Below are positions 33,689 through 42,366 of a stretch of 64,000 bases of DNA, piece by piece. A program made the translations under genes and the position numbers. The DNA is taken from NCBI RefSeq assembly GCF_028368995.1, contig NZ_JAQNDL010000001.1:1612001-1676000 (forward strand), in the 5' to 3' direction. The stretch's first letter is position 1. Every line of letters begins with the position of its first letter. Below the pieces are notes generated by a model that did not search any database, was not told the DNA's origin, and worked only from the letters and a program-made list of their open reading frames with translations. This DNA comes from Nannocystis bainbridge. Lineage in GTDB: Bacteria > Myxococcota_A > Polyangia > Nannocystales > Nannocystaceae.

Positions 33689-34561
33689 TCAGCGATCGAA
33701 GTAGGCTGCGCTTTCGAGATCGGCGAGCAGGCCCTGCTCGGTCGGCTGCCAGCCCAGCAGCTTCTGCGTCGCCTCGCTCGCGGTCGGGGCGTCGCGCGCG
33801 AACATGGGGCCGATCCATCCGAAATGCTCGACCGGCATCGCCTTCACCGGCAGGCCCAGGCGCTTGCCGATGACCGCCGCGATCTCTCGCGTCGGGACCC
33901 CGACCTCGGCGACCGCGTGCACCCGCGTCCCCGCCGGCGCCTTCTCGACCGCGAGCCGGAACGCTCGCGCCGCGTCGAGCCGATGGACCGCGGGCCAGCG
34001 GTTGGCGCCGTCGCCCACGAAGCCCGCCACGCCCGTCTCGCGCGCGACGCGGATCAGCTCGGGCACGAAGCCGTGATCGCCGGCGCCGTGCACCGTCGGC
34101 GGCAGGCGCACGATCGACACCCGCACGTCGCGGGCCCCGAACGGCAGCGCCGCGGCCTCCGAGCGGCGGGGAAACGCCGAGCCGTCCGGCATGTCCTCGG
34201 TGGCGACCACGCCCCCCGCCGCGCCCAGCACCCCCGACGTCACCACCAGCGGCCGGCCCGAGCCCGCCAGCGCCTCGCCGAGCGCCTCGATCGCCCGCAC
34301 GTCGACCGCGACCGACGCCGCGTAGCGGGTGAAGTCGTGGATGAACGCCAGGTGAATGACGCCGTCGGCGTCCGCGGCCGCGCGCGCCAGGCTCTCGTGG
34401 TCCTCGAGCGCGCCGCGATGCGGCCGCGCGCCGGCCTCGGTGATCGCCTTCGCGGCGGCTTCGGAGCGCGCGAGGCCGATCACCGCGTGACCGGCCCCGA
34501 TCAGTTCATTGACGACGGCGCTGCCGACGAAGCCGGAGGCGCCCGTGACGAAGATCTTCAT
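33689..34561 (-). CDS. NAD-dependent epimerase/dehydratase-like extended SDR
   Basis: A 290-residue extended SDR. The N-terminal TGASGFVGSAVV carries GxxGxxG, and an RSEAAAK segment after strand 2 suggests NADP preference. GVIHLAF occupies the place of the usual H-x-A. A recognisable YxxxK is absent, which is typical of atypical SDRs of the NmrA/epimerase-like group. These bind a nucleotide and act on sugars or quinones, or as redox sensors. The gene lies 10 nt downstream of the AraC-type gene on the same strand, so it is probably its co-transcribed partner. Confidence 0.85.
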   Translation of the reverse strand: MKIFVTGASGFVGSAVVNELIGAGHAVIGLARSEAAAKAITEAGARPHRGALEDHESLARAAADADGVIHLAFIHDFTRYAASVAVDVRAIEALGEALAGSGRPLVVTSGVLGAAGGVVATEDMPDGSAFPRRSEAAALPFGARDVRVSIVRLPPTVHGAGDHGFVPELIRVARETGVAGFVGDGANRWPAVHRLDAARAFRLAVEKAPAGTRVHAVAEVGVPTREIAAVIGKRLGLPVKAMPVEHFGWIGPMFARDAPTASEATQKLLGWQPTEQGLLADLESAAYFDR

Positions 34562-34571
34562 GCCTGGCAAG

Positions 34572-35345
34572 CTACCGACCGGCGACCGCCGCGGCTTGGC
34601 GGTTCTTGGCGGAAAACTGGCCCGGCGTCATGCCGACGATCCGACGAAAGTGCCGATTGAGCTGGCTCTGATCGTAGAGCCCCACCTGCGGCGCGATGTC
34701 TTTCGGCTTCGCGCCGGCCGCCAGCAGCTGCTTGGCTCGCGCGATCCGCAGCTGCGTCAGGTAAGCGTGCGGCGGCATCCCGACCTGGGCCCGGAACGCC
34801 CGGCACAGGTGAAACTTGTCGAGGCCGGCATACTCCGCCAGCTCGTCCAGCGTCACGGCCTCGCTCGCGCGCTCGCGCAGCAGCCCCAACGCGCGCCGCA
34901 CCGGCCGCGTCGGCTCGAACCGCGACTCCTCGATCGCCCGCATCGCGTCGATCGCCTCGGCCAGCGCACACTCGAGCGTGAAGCGATCGGCGCCTGCCGC
35001 CACGGCGTCGTGGAGCCGCTGAAACGGCAGCCCGCGCCGATCATCCACCGCCAGGCACGACTGCACCGCCAGCGCCTCGATGTGCGGCGTCGAGAAGCCG
35101 ATGAGTTGATACGTCACCGGCCCGTCGCGCTTGAGGTCGCGGTGCACGTCGCCGGGCGCGAACACGACGACCGAGCCGGGGGCGCCTCGCCACGCGCGGC
35201 CATGCGCCCAGAACTCCGAGCGGCCGGCCTCGAACCTGCTGATCATGAAGGTCTCCTTCATGCCCACGAACGGCGCGTCGTTGGCCACCCGCGTCGCTCG
35301 CAGCCCCGGCAATGATACGGAGACAGGCTCGGCCCGCGACGCCAT
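34572..35345 (-). CDS. AraC-family transcriptional regulator
   Basis: A 257-residue regulator. The N-terminal 100 residues are a cupin-like sensing barrel (FVGMKETFMISRFEAGRSEF, then GSVVVFAPGDVHRD). The C-terminal 100 residues hold the two helix-turn-helices: VTLDELAEYAGLDKFHLCRA with FRAQVGMPPHAYL, and AKPKDIAPQVGLYDQSQLNR with HFRRIVGMTPGQF. It is first in a two-gene unit with the SDR downstream (10-nt gap), so control of that SDR is likely. Effector unknown. The ATG at 35345 is the only start giving the full cupin part. Confidence 0.9.
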   Translation of the reverse strand: MASRAEPVSVSLPGLRATRVANDAPFVGMKETFMISRFEAGRSEFWAHGRAWRGAPGSVVVFAPGDVHRDLKRDGPVTYQLIGFSTPHIEALAVQSCLAVDDRRGLPFQRLHDAVAAGADRFTLECALAEAIDAMRAIEESRFEPTRPVRRALGLLRERASEAVTLDELAEYAGLDKFHLCRAFRAQVGMPPHAYLTQLRIARAKQLLAAGAKPKDIAPQVGLYDQSQLNRHFRRIVGMTPGQFSAKNRQAAAVAGR

Positions 35346-35456
35346 GCCCCGAGCATAGCCTGGACCCCGCCCCGGCCTTGGGCATTCTTGGCGGTTCTTC
35401 GTCCTGCAGCCCCGCCGTGCGAGCCGCGGGTCCGCGGATGCGGTCGCGGGCGGCGC

Positions 35457-36071
35457 TCACTCGAGCTTGACCGAGCCGCAGATCTTCTCGGCCCACGCGC
35501 GCGTGGCCGCGAAGCTCGGGATCGGCTTGTCGTCCGGCCTGCCCGTGCCGGTGCGCTGGATCACCGTGCAGCGCACCGCCTTGTCGCCCGCGCGATGGAT
35601 CGCCTCGACCTTGAAGAACTGGCCGTCGCTGCGCTCGGACACGCCGATCATGCCGCCGTCCGGCAGCTCCTCCTTGCGGGCCACCACCAGCGGCGGCTTG
35701 TCGTTGCCGGGCGAGACCAGGCTGCGGGCGAACGCCTCGAGGTCGCGCGGCAGCATCATCGGCTCGACGACCTTGGCGGTGATCGAGGGCTCGATGAAGG
35801 GGTTACCGTCGGCGAAGGTCCAGTTGACGTACTTGTCGCGGTCGTTCACGTCGCGCTTGAGGTCGGCCGGGAGGTCGATGCTGAACGCCACGCCGGCCAT
35901 CGTCTCCTTGGTGGTGGTGAGCGCGGCCTGGCTGCGGTCCTTGGGCTGCGGCTTCTCCGAGTCGGCGGGCTTGGCCGCCGGCTTGTCGGCGGGCTTGTCG
36001 GCGGCCGGCGGAGAGCCGCCGTCGCAGGCGACCAGCAGGGCGAACGAACAGAGGGTGAGGAGTCGAAGCAT
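35457..36071 (-). CDS. Lipoprotein of unknown function
   Basis: A 204-residue lipoprotein (lipobox ALLVAC) with a Lys/Pro/Ala-rich linker (residues 20-45, ADKPADKPAAKPADSEKPQ) in place of the Ser/Thr linkers seen elsewhere. The mature domain of about 150 residues has alternating strands and one Cys pair (RCTVIQ and EKICGS). It resembles a small periplasmic binding or inhibitor-like beta domain but matches no family I can name. Codon usage is normal. The ATG at 36071 is chosen for signal peptide length; the frame is open upstream. Confidence 0.72.
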   Translation of the reverse strand: MLRLLTLCSFALLVACDGGSPPAADKPADKPAAKPADSEKPQPKDRSQAALTTTKETMAGVAFSIDLPADLKRDVNDRDKYVNWTFADGNPFIEPSITAKVVEPMMLPRDLEAFARSLVSPGNDKPPLVVARKEELPDGGMIGVSERSDGQFFKVEAIHRAGDKAVRCTVIQRTGTGRPDDKPIPSFAATRAWAEKICGSVKLE

Positions 36072-36277
36072 GGCGCGCAGGATGGCACGCGGCCGCGGCG
36101 TCGTGATGCCGAAGCGCGCCGGAGGCCGCCGGGACCTGTCCCGTGCGCCAGGCGTGAAACGTGCCTCGATCGGGCCCCGATCGGGCCTCGCGTGCAGCGC
36201 GGCCCGGGGTTCGCAATCATGCAATCATGACTCGCATGGATGCGAGGATTCCGGGGGCGCGAGGGCCGGCCCCGCGA

Positions 36278-36913
36278 TCACGAGACGAGGACGTCGTACG
36301 TGAGGGTCACGCTCGCGGCGCTGCGCTCGATCTCGAGGGCATAGTCCGTCTCCCCGACGACGTACCACAGGGCGATGATCGCCAGCCACACCTCGTATTC
36401 GCTCCCCAGCGAGTACCCGTTCAGCGCGACCATCACGTCACCGTTGCGCAGGCCCAGCTCGTAGAGGGTGTCGCCGGCGGCCGCGTTGGCGACCTGGAAC
36501 CCGACCGTGCTGCTGTAGGTGAAGACCGCGGAGTCGCACTCCCACAGCGGCGTCGGGTCGAGCATCAGCTCGGAGACCAGGCCCGCGTCGACCTCGTGGA
36601 CCGAGCTGACCACGGTGATGTCGTCGGCCGGATCCCAGCGCTCGCAGTAGCTGGGCCCGCTGGTGGGCCCAGGACAGTAGACGGCCTCGGCATCCCAGTC
36701 ATGAGACCCGATACAGGCGCCGGCACACCCGCCCGGGTCGCACGGCGTCGGATTGTCGGCCTGCGAGCTGTCGTCGCAGTCGCAGACGGGGTAGGCGTAC
36801 GTACCGATCTCGCACTGGTTGCAAGCTTCGGGGTGCCAGCCTCCGAGGCCGCAGCCGGTGGTCAGGGTGACGAGCATGGAGAACGAAGCGGTGATGAACG
36901 ATGGAACACGCAT
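36278..36913 (-). CDS. Secreted Cys-rich protein with a PDZ-like C-terminus
   Basis: A 211-residue exported protein. The hydrophobic N-terminus ends LTTGC, a likely lipobox, followed by a Cys-rich section with about ten Cys (HPEACNQCEIGTYAYPVCDC and PCDPGGCAGACIG). The last 80 residues form a PDZ-like domain (TLYELGLRNGDVMVALNGYS, then ALEIERSAASVTLTYDVLV), with the ligand-groove GLxNGD motif as in GspC and HtrA-type PDZ domains. The protein at 50744-51211 shares this motif. A role in protein export or surface assembly is possible but unproven. The start is uncertain; the ATG at 36913 gives the shortest signal peptide. Confidence 0.68.
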   Translation of the reverse strand: MRVPSFITASFSMLVTLTTGCGLGGWHPEACNQCEIGTYAYPVCDCDDSSQADNPTPCDPGGCAGACIGSHDWDAEAVYCPGPTSGPSYCERWDPADDITVVSSVHEVDAGLVSELMLDPTPLWECDSAVFTYSSTVGFQVANAAAGDTLYELGLRNGDVMVALNGYSLGSEYEVWLAIIALWYVVGETDYALEIERSAASVTLTYDVLVS

Positions 36914-37234
36914 GATGGCTGTCCCTGCAGCAATCAGCGTGCCCGCGATTTCTTCAGTGTTCTTCCGCGGCGCCCCGATGCGTCCCTGCCCTCGCCGCAT
37001 GGGACATAGCGTCATGCCCCATGCGGCACCCGGCGGCGGAGGGTGACGATGGCCCGGCGCCTTCACGCCGTCCGCAAGCGCGCCCACGCGCCGGCCTTGC
37101 CGTCCCCGTCGCGATTCGCATACACGTGTTCCGGCTGCATGATCCTCGAGCTCCCCGACCTGACGCTCACGCGGCCTCCAGCGAGCTCGAGCCCCTCGAC
37201 CGCGCCGTGCTCGATCTCCGCTGCCCCGCCGTGC
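36914..37234. other. Divergent intergenic region with inverted repeat
   Basis: About 320 nt between the PDZ lipoprotein gene and the plus-strand gene starting near 37235. It contains the inverted repeat at 36996-37026. The 5' part of the downstream frame may be coding if that gene starts earlier. Confidence 0.45.
36996..37026. promoter_or_regulatory. Inverted repeat related to the 14-bp unit
   Basis: CCGCATGGG (36996-37004) pairs perfectly with CCCATGCGG (37018-37026). The sequence can also be read as two degenerate 14-mers (36998-37011 and 37012-37025). It could be an operator or a decayed repeat pair. Confidence 0.35.
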
Positions 37235-38536
37235 GTGCCCACCTCGGCCCGGCTACCCGCGGCGCTGGGCCTGCTCGCGGCGCTCGTCTCCGGCTGCGCC
37301 AGCGCGCGCTTCGAGGCGGCGCACCGCGCCTGTGACCCGGCTGCCGAGGCCGACCGGGCCGACGCGCTCGGCTACGCCGGCCCGCCCGACGACAGCGAAT
37401 TGCGTGACCGGGCCGCGCGCAACCACGCCGCCGCCCCCCCGTGGGTCGTCGGCCAGTCGCGCGTCTATCCGCTCGATCCGTCGTTCCGCTACGAGGCGCT
37501 GTGGCCCGCCAGCGCCGGCGCCAGCACCCCGCTGCTGTGCCGGCTGACCTACGACGCTGGTCGTCGGCGCGGCCTGTTCGCCGCCGATCCGCTGACCGCG
37601 GTCGAGCTCACGACGGTCTACGAGGTCCCCGGCAAGACGCCGCCGCAGCGGGTGCTCGGGCCGGACGGCGTGCCGCAGATGTTCGTGCTCGACAGCGTGA
37701 CCGAGTTCGCGCCGGGTGACGCGCTGCGGATGGCGGTGGTCGATCGTGACGTGCAGTGGGGCGGCAGCTCGGCCACCGACGATCCGCTCATCACATTCAC
37801 CCTGCCGTACCGTTCGGGGGCCGCGCTCACCGGCACCAGCGGGACGATGTGGCGCGGCACCGTCGATGTCCGCTGCGAACACCTCGACGCCCTCGCGGCC
37901 CAGTCGGCCTACGTCGACGCGCTGATGCAGCTCGACGCGCGCCTGCAGCGGTGGGCGCCGCGGCTCGATCCCGACGACTGGGACTTCGGCCTCGCGGGCA
38001 GCGGCATGACGGACCTGCGCGCGGCGCTGGAGCGGGCGGCGTCGCTGCGCGGCTGGGACGCCCCGGAGGTGCGCGAGCGGACCGGCCGCTTGCTGGGTGC
38101 GCAGCTCTGCTTCGAGCGGGCCGCCGCGCCCGAGGTCGCGCGCCGGGCCCGCCGCTCCCACGCCGGCCGCCTCGGCGAGCTGCAGCTCGCCGCCACCGAC
38201 TATCGCTGCGAGGCCGCGTCGAGCGCCCAAACCGCGTGTCGGCTCACCGTCGACATCGCCAATCCTACGAGCAATTCGCAGCTGATCCCCGCGTATCCAC
38301 GCCTGGTGCTCGCCGGGGGCCGCGAGGTCGGGCTGCTCGTCGAGCGAGTCACGATCGCCGGACGCGAGGTCCGGGAGCTGGCGGCGAGCAGCACCGCCAC
38401 GGTGATCTACCGGCTCGATGTCCCGCTGCGCGCCGATCGGGCGCTCGCCCGCCCGCTGCTGCTGCGCGAGCGCAGGCGCCAGTTGTTCTCCGCGAGCTAT
38501 CGCGTCGAAGATGTGCCGCTGCGACTCGCGGATTGA
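37235..38536 (+). CDS. Lipoprotein of unknown function
   Basis: A 433-residue lipoprotein if it starts at GTG 37235, which puts the lipobox LVSGC 19 residues in; the frame is open back to 37043 and an ATG at 37139 is possible. The mature protein has an N-terminal helical section, a central beta domain (LTAVELTTVYEVPGKTPP, then ALRMAVVDRDVQWGG), a helical middle (LMQLDARLQRWAPRLD) and a C-terminal Ig-like strand set (TACRLTVDIANPTSN, then VTIAGREV). I recognise no family. The gene ends with a strong hairpin facing a convergent peptidase gene. Confidence 0.65.
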   Translation: MPTSARLPAALGLLAALVSGCASARFEAAHRACDPAAEADRADALGYAGPPDDSELRDRAARNHAAAPPWVVGQSRVYPLDPSFRYEALWPASAGASTPLLCRLTYDAGRRRGLFAADPLTAVELTTVYEVPGKTPPQRVLGPDGVPQMFVLDSVTEFAPGDALRMAVVDRDVQWGGSSATDDPLITFTLPYRSGAALTGTSGTMWRGTVDVRCEHLDALAAQSAYVDALMQLDARLQRWAPRLDPDDWDFGLAGSGMTDLRAALERAASLRGWDAPEVRERTGRLLGAQLCFERAAAPEVARRARRSHAGRLGELQLAATDYRCEAASSAQTACRLTVDIANPTSNSQLIPAYPRLVLAGGREVGLLVERVTIAGREVRELAASSTATVIYRLDVPLRADRALARPLLLRERRRQLFSASYRVEDVPLRLAD

Positions 38537-38539
38537 GCC

Positions 38540-38576
38540 GCGGCTCGACGACACCTGCAGCGCGTCGTCGAGCCGC
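38540..38576. terminator. Perfect 13-bp hairpin between convergent genes
   Basis: GCGGCTCGACGAC (38540-38552) pairs perfectly with 38564-38576 around an 11-nt loop, starting 3 nt after one stop and ending 14 nt before the other. A bidirectional terminator is the natural reading, though there is no T-run on either side. Confidence 0.55.
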
Positions 38577-38590
38577 CCGCCGGATTGCGC

Positions 38591-40084
38591 TCAGTCGATC
38601 TCGACGCCGAGGTTGGTCTCGAGGAAGACGGACAGCGCGGCGCGGTCGGCCTCCGACAGCGACGAGAAGGTGGCGACGTGGTTGCCGTCGGTGACGTCGA
38701 AGCGCACGTTGCCGCTGGTCGCCTCCGGGGTGACCGCGCCGGCCGCCCACGGGTCCTGCTCGGAGTAGACGAAGGCGACGCCCTCGCCGAGGCGGGCGAA
38801 CTCCGCCAGCGCGCTGTTCTCGGCGGCGTCGAACGTCGGCACGGCCACGCCCTCGGGCACCAGCCCGCGCTCCATGTCGACGAGGTCGGCGGGGATGAGG
38901 CCCTCGGCGACCAGCGCCTCGCGCGGCAGGGCCGGCCAGCCGCTGCTCTGCTGCGCCTCGTAGAAGTAGGCGCCGAAGAACGCCAGGTAGGCGTCGGACA
39001 TCGGGTAGGCGCCGAAGATGCTGGTGACGCCGTAGAACGCCGAGCTCAGCTCCTCCGCGGTCGCGGTCGCCGGGTCGGGCAGCTCGGCGCAGTCGTCAGG
39101 GGTGCCGTAGTACTGCCAGAACAGCCACGGGTACGACAGCGCGGCGGCCTCGAAGGCCCGCGCCGGCTCGACGCGCGTGAAGGTGTCGCCCAACTCGTCC
39201 GCGGCCGAGGCCAGCACGACGGGCTCGACGGCCGCGCGCTGGCTGCCGAGCGCGGCCCGCTGGATGGCCTCGAGGCGGTCCTGGCACGCGGCGTCGACGG
39301 TGTCGAAGAACGCCAGGAAGCGGGCGTCCTCGGGCCCCTTGAACGGCGCGCCGAAAGCGACGGTGACCGCGACGTCGTCGGGGTAGTGCCGGCGGAAGCT
39401 GACCATGTCGACGCCGCCGTTGCTGAAGCCCGAGCCGAGCCACGGGCCGGTGTAGTGGTCGCGCAGGCGGACCACCACGTCGTGGGCGTCGTCCGCGACC
39501 TGCTTGCGCGTGAAGTGAGCGTAGTCGTCGCCGTTGCCGTTGTGGAACCGCTTGTCGAGGACCAACTGGTTGCCCTTCACGAGCGTGGTCAGCTCGTCCT
39601 CGGCGAACCCGAGGTAGTTGCTGTAGCCCGTGGAGATCAGGTTCATCGGCAGGCCGAAGCCGCGATGGATGAGCGTGAGGTGCTGCTCGTGGGTGCCCGC
39701 GTTCGGGTCCTGGTGATCGTTCTGCTGCAGGAGCGTGAGGTCGTAGAGCTCGGCGCCGTCGTCGCTGGTGCCGGCCGGGCTGACGATGAAGCCGGCCGCC
39801 TCGAGCGCCGCGGTCACGCTGACGCACGCCTGCGCCTCGCCCTCGCCGTCGACGCAGACGTCGCAGACGGGGTTGTCGACGCCGGTGCCCGGCTCCGCCG
39901 CGCCGCCGCCGTCGCAGTCCGGATCGGGCACGCCGCAGCCGCAGTCGCAGGCGTCGCCGTCGTCGTAGCGCGCGGCGTCGCAGGTCCACTCCGCCGGCGG
40001 CGTCACGGGGGTCCCGCCCGGGCCGTCGCAGCCGTGGGCGAAAGAGAGGAGGAACAGCGGTGCCAACAATGCGATCGATCTCAT
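38591..40084 (-). CDS. S37-type serine peptidase (tripeptidyl aminopeptidase-like), secreted
   Basis: A 497-residue exported protein (signal ending FAHGC, possibly a lipobox). An unusual Cys-rich insert (YDDGDACDCGCGVPDPDC) precedes the peptidase. The alpha/beta-hydrolase core shows the nucleophile elbow GFSNGG with Ser about 221, followed by RRHYPDDVAV as in peptidase family S37; the acid is likely Asp 444 (YSEQDPW) and the His 469 (DGNH). S37 enzymes release tripeptides from the N-termini of extracellular proteins. The canonical elbow is SKGG; here the Lys is Asn. It stands alone. Confidence 0.82.
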   Translation of the reverse strand: MRSIALLAPLFLLSFAHGCDGPGGTPVTPPAEWTCDAARYDDGDACDCGCGVPDPDCDGGGAAEPGTGVDNPVCDVCVDGEGEAQACVSVTAALEAAGFIVSPAGTSDDGAELYDLTLLQQNDHQDPNAGTHEQHLTLIHRGFGLPMNLISTGYSNYLGFAEDELTTLVKGNQLVLDKRFHNGNGDDYAHFTRKQVADDAHDVVVRLRDHYTGPWLGSGFSNGGVDMVSFRRHYPDDVAVTVAFGAPFKGPEDARFLAFFDTVDAACQDRLEAIQRAALGSQRAAVEPVVLASAADELGDTFTRVEPARAFEAAALSYPWLFWQYYGTPDDCAELPDPATATAEELSSAFYGVTSIFGAYPMSDAYLAFFGAYFYEAQQSSGWPALPREALVAEGLIPADLVDMERGLVPEGVAVPTFDAAENSALAEFARLGEGVAFVYSEQDPWAAGAVTPEATSGNVRFDVTDGNHVATFSSLSEADRAALSVFLETNLGVEID

Positions 40085-40414
40085 GGGAAAGCGTCCTGAA
40101 GGCGTGAACCGTACTCAAGACCCTCCCCTGTGCCAGTCGCATCCACGCCAGCGGGGCTGGCAAATCTGCGAGCGCTCGCCGCAGCGCGCCGCCCTCCCCG
40201 CCCGGCTGTGAGGGCCGCAGCGCCCGCGGGGCCGATCAAGGCCCGGTCGCGCGTCGGCGCCGCGCCCCTCGAATCCGCGCCCAGGCGATCGCTCGTGGAC
40301 GGACTTCGAACTGCGCGCGAAACATGACTGCCAATATCGTGAGCGGCTGCGCGCGCCCGGGGTCGTCGCACCGTCGACCTGGCCCCGAGGCCAGGTCGGC
40401 GACGCCCGCCGCGC
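40085..40414. other. Intergenic region
   Basis: About 330 nt between two minus-strand genes, with the 40373-40400 hairpin at the end of the lipoprotein gene. No other signal. Confidence 0.45.
40373..40400 (-). terminator. GC hairpin after the lipoprotein gene
   Basis: CGACCTGGCC (40375-40384) and GGCCAGGTCG (40389-40398) form a 10-bp stem with the tetraloop CCGA, extendable by two pairs. It lies 14 nt beyond the stop of the minus-strand gene at 40415. No T-run. Confidence 0.5.
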
Positions 40415-41041
40415 TCACTGCTGGTTCTTGAACCGCGCGCCGGCGAACCACGCCTCGATCGCGCTCGCCTCGGCGTCGAACACGGCGGGCAGGCCCTCGG
40501 CGCTGACGACGAACACGTGGTTGCCGGCGGTCTGGACCAGCTCACGCTTGCGGATCTCGCCCATGCTGGCGTGCACGGCCGAGATCCGCAGCTCGTGACC
40601 GGGGCCGCCGGCGCGGGTGGTCGGCTTCGACTCGACGACCTCGAACTTCTGGAACAGCTGCTGGTAGGTGGCCGGGAACACGTCGGTCGCCAGCTGCTCG
40701 GCGCTGCGGACCTGGTCGGGCGGGACCACGTAATCCTTGGCCAGCAGGAAGAAGAACCGGGTCCGGTCGGTGTAGCGGCACTTGATCAGCGTCGCCTCCT
40801 GCCCCGGCTCGGTCGCGGTCTGCTCGACGCACTCCCAGCCGTCGCCGGCCGGCCGCGGCGCGGCGACCAGGCCGTCCTTGCTGGCGAACAGCGCGGGATC
40901 GGCCGCGGCGGCCGGACCCGTCGGGGCGGCCGGCGCCGGCTTGGCTGTCTCTACGGGCATGGCCGAAGGGCCAGGTTGTCCGCCGTCGCACGCAACGGCC
41001 AGGAGGACGGGGAGGAGGGCGTGTGCGCGGAGAGGCCTCAT
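40415..41041 (-). CDS. Lipoprotein of unknown function
   Basis: A 208-residue lipoprotein (lipobox LLAVAC) with a short Ala/Pro/Thr linker (residues 22-48) and a domain of about 155 residues with a Cys pair (WECVEQ and IKCRYTD) and alternating strands and helices (TRFFFLLAKDYVVPPD, HVFVVSAEGLPAVFDAEASA). Length and layout resemble the lipoprotein at 35457-36071, but I cannot show homology by eye. A periplasmic domain of unknown role. The ATG at 41039-41041 gives a normal signal; the long frame upstream is noncoding in character. Confidence 0.7.
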   Translation of the reverse strand: MRPLRAHALLPVLLAVACDGGQPGPSAMPVETAKPAPAAPTGPAAAADPALFASKDGLVAAPRPAGDGWECVEQTATEPGQEATLIKCRYTDRTRFFFLLAKDYVVPPDQVRSAEQLATDVFPATYQQLFQKFEVVESKPTTRAGGPGHELRISAVHASMGEIRKRELVQTAGNHVFVVSAEGLPAVFDAEASAIEAWFAGARFKNQQ

Positions 41042-41349
41042 GAACCAGCGATACTGAACCGCACGGCCGCAGCGGGTCAAGCGGTGGCGCGTGCGCCTCC
41101 GGCTCAGGCCGCTCGCAATGCGTCTGCCTGGCCCCGCGTCGGCGCGACGCTGTTCGTCGACGAGGCGCGGCGTATTCGGAGATCCCCGCGAAGGTCGTGG
41201 CGCCCGCTCGTGGCGCTCGCCGACGACCGCTGCGGACTCCGAGGCGCTTGCACGCGCCACGCCGGCGGCGATGCCGTCGCTCGAAACTGGCAGCCCCGCT
41301 CGTGGCATCGGGTCCGGGCGCCGCGGGTAGCGAGCGCCGTGACGGTCGT
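41042..41349. other. Intergenic region
   Basis: About 310 nt before the lipoprotein gene and after the sigma-factor gene on the same strand. No repeat, hairpin or reading frame that I can support. Confidence 0.4.
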
Positions 41350-42018
41350 TCACGCGTCGTCGGCGAGCGGTCCGTCGGGCGTCCAGCCCTGCTGCGCGCG
41401 GACCTCGGCGGCCCACGCCTCGAGGTCCGCGAGCGAGACGGTGACGGGAGTCGCGTTCGCCCGCGCGGCGAGGTGGGCCGCGATGGCGGCGCGCAGGCGC
41501 TCCTTGCCGCGCGCGAGCTGGCTGCGCAGCGTCGGCTCGGCGACGGCGAGCAGCAGCGCCGACTCGCGGCTCGTCAGGCCGCTGAAGTACCGCAGCTCGA
41601 GCACCACCTGGTCGTGGAGCGGGAGCTGGCGCAGGGCGTCGACGAGGGCCTGGGCCTGGCGTCGACTCATGATGATGGAGCTCGGCGAGGCCGGGGACAG
41701 GTCGTCGACGCACACCCCGGAGAAATCGAGGTGCTCCCGCGCGCGCTTGTATCGCTTGCGGATGTAGCCGTGGAGCACGTTGTGGGCGACCGCGTAGAGG
41801 TAGCGACGGAAGCTGGTCTCGCCGCGGAACCCCGGCAGCGACTCGAGCGCGCCGAGGAAGGTCTGATGCACGAGGTCGGCCGCGTCGTCGCCGCTGGCGA
41901 CCTTGTTGCAGAAGAACCGCGACATCTCGCGGTAGTGCCGGGAGATCAACGCATCGCCGGCCCCCGGCTGCCGGTCCCGCCAGGCCGCCGCGAGCTCCCA
42001 GTCACTCGGCTCGGACAT
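41350..42018 (-). CDS. ECF-type RNA polymerase sigma factor
   Basis: A 222-residue sigma-70 family factor. Region 2 (about residues 22-90) includes DDAADLVHQTFLGALESLPG and FRGETSFRRYLYAVAHNVLH; region 4 (about 135-190) has LPLHDQVVLELRYFSGLTSR and ESALLLAVAEPTLRSQ, with a clear helix-turn-helix. Region 3 is absent, as in ECF factors. A C-terminal tail of about 40 residues (from ANATPVTVSLADL) is longer than the minimal form. No anti-sigma gene is adjacent. The N-terminus MSEPSD also occurs at 46317, just at the end of the kinase gene. Confidence 0.92.
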   Translation of the reverse strand: MSEPSDWELAAAWRDRQPGAGDALISRHYREMSRFFCNKVASGDDAADLVHQTFLGALESLPGFRGETSFRRYLYAVAHNVLHGYIRKRYKRAREHLDFSGVCVDDLSPASPSSIIMSRRQAQALVDALRQLPLHDQVVLELRYFSGLTSRESALLLAVAEPTLRSQLARGKERLRAAIAAHLAARANATPVTVSLADLEAWAAEVRAQQGWTPDGPLADDA

Positions 42019-42366
42019 CGGCGCGAGTATACCTCGCACGCGCCGGCCGCACGAGGCCGTGCCCGAGCCGGCCGCGCCAGGCGAACGCCGCGAGCGTCCG
42101 CCCCACGTCGTCGCCCTGCGCGCGCGTCGAGGGCGTGAGCGCGATCCAGGAGGCGCTCGGGGCTGGCGATCGGGCACATCGCCGGCCGACCGAGCTCGGC
42201 GGTTGCCGCGAGTGCCCATTGCAAGAGGTGCTTCGCGCCCGCGCGCACGTGATCGAAGCGCGCCCGCTGGCGGCGGACCTGCGAATCGTTCGCGTCGACC
42301 GCGGTGGCGAGTGCCGCGGCGGTGGCACGTGCGACGAGGATCCGGAGGGTCCGCTCGCCGCGTCGT
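42019..42366. other. Intergenic region
   Basis: About 350 nt, upstream of the sigma-factor gene. An antisense open frame exists but is Arg/Ala-rich and not protein-like. No repeat or strong hairpin. Confidence 0.45.
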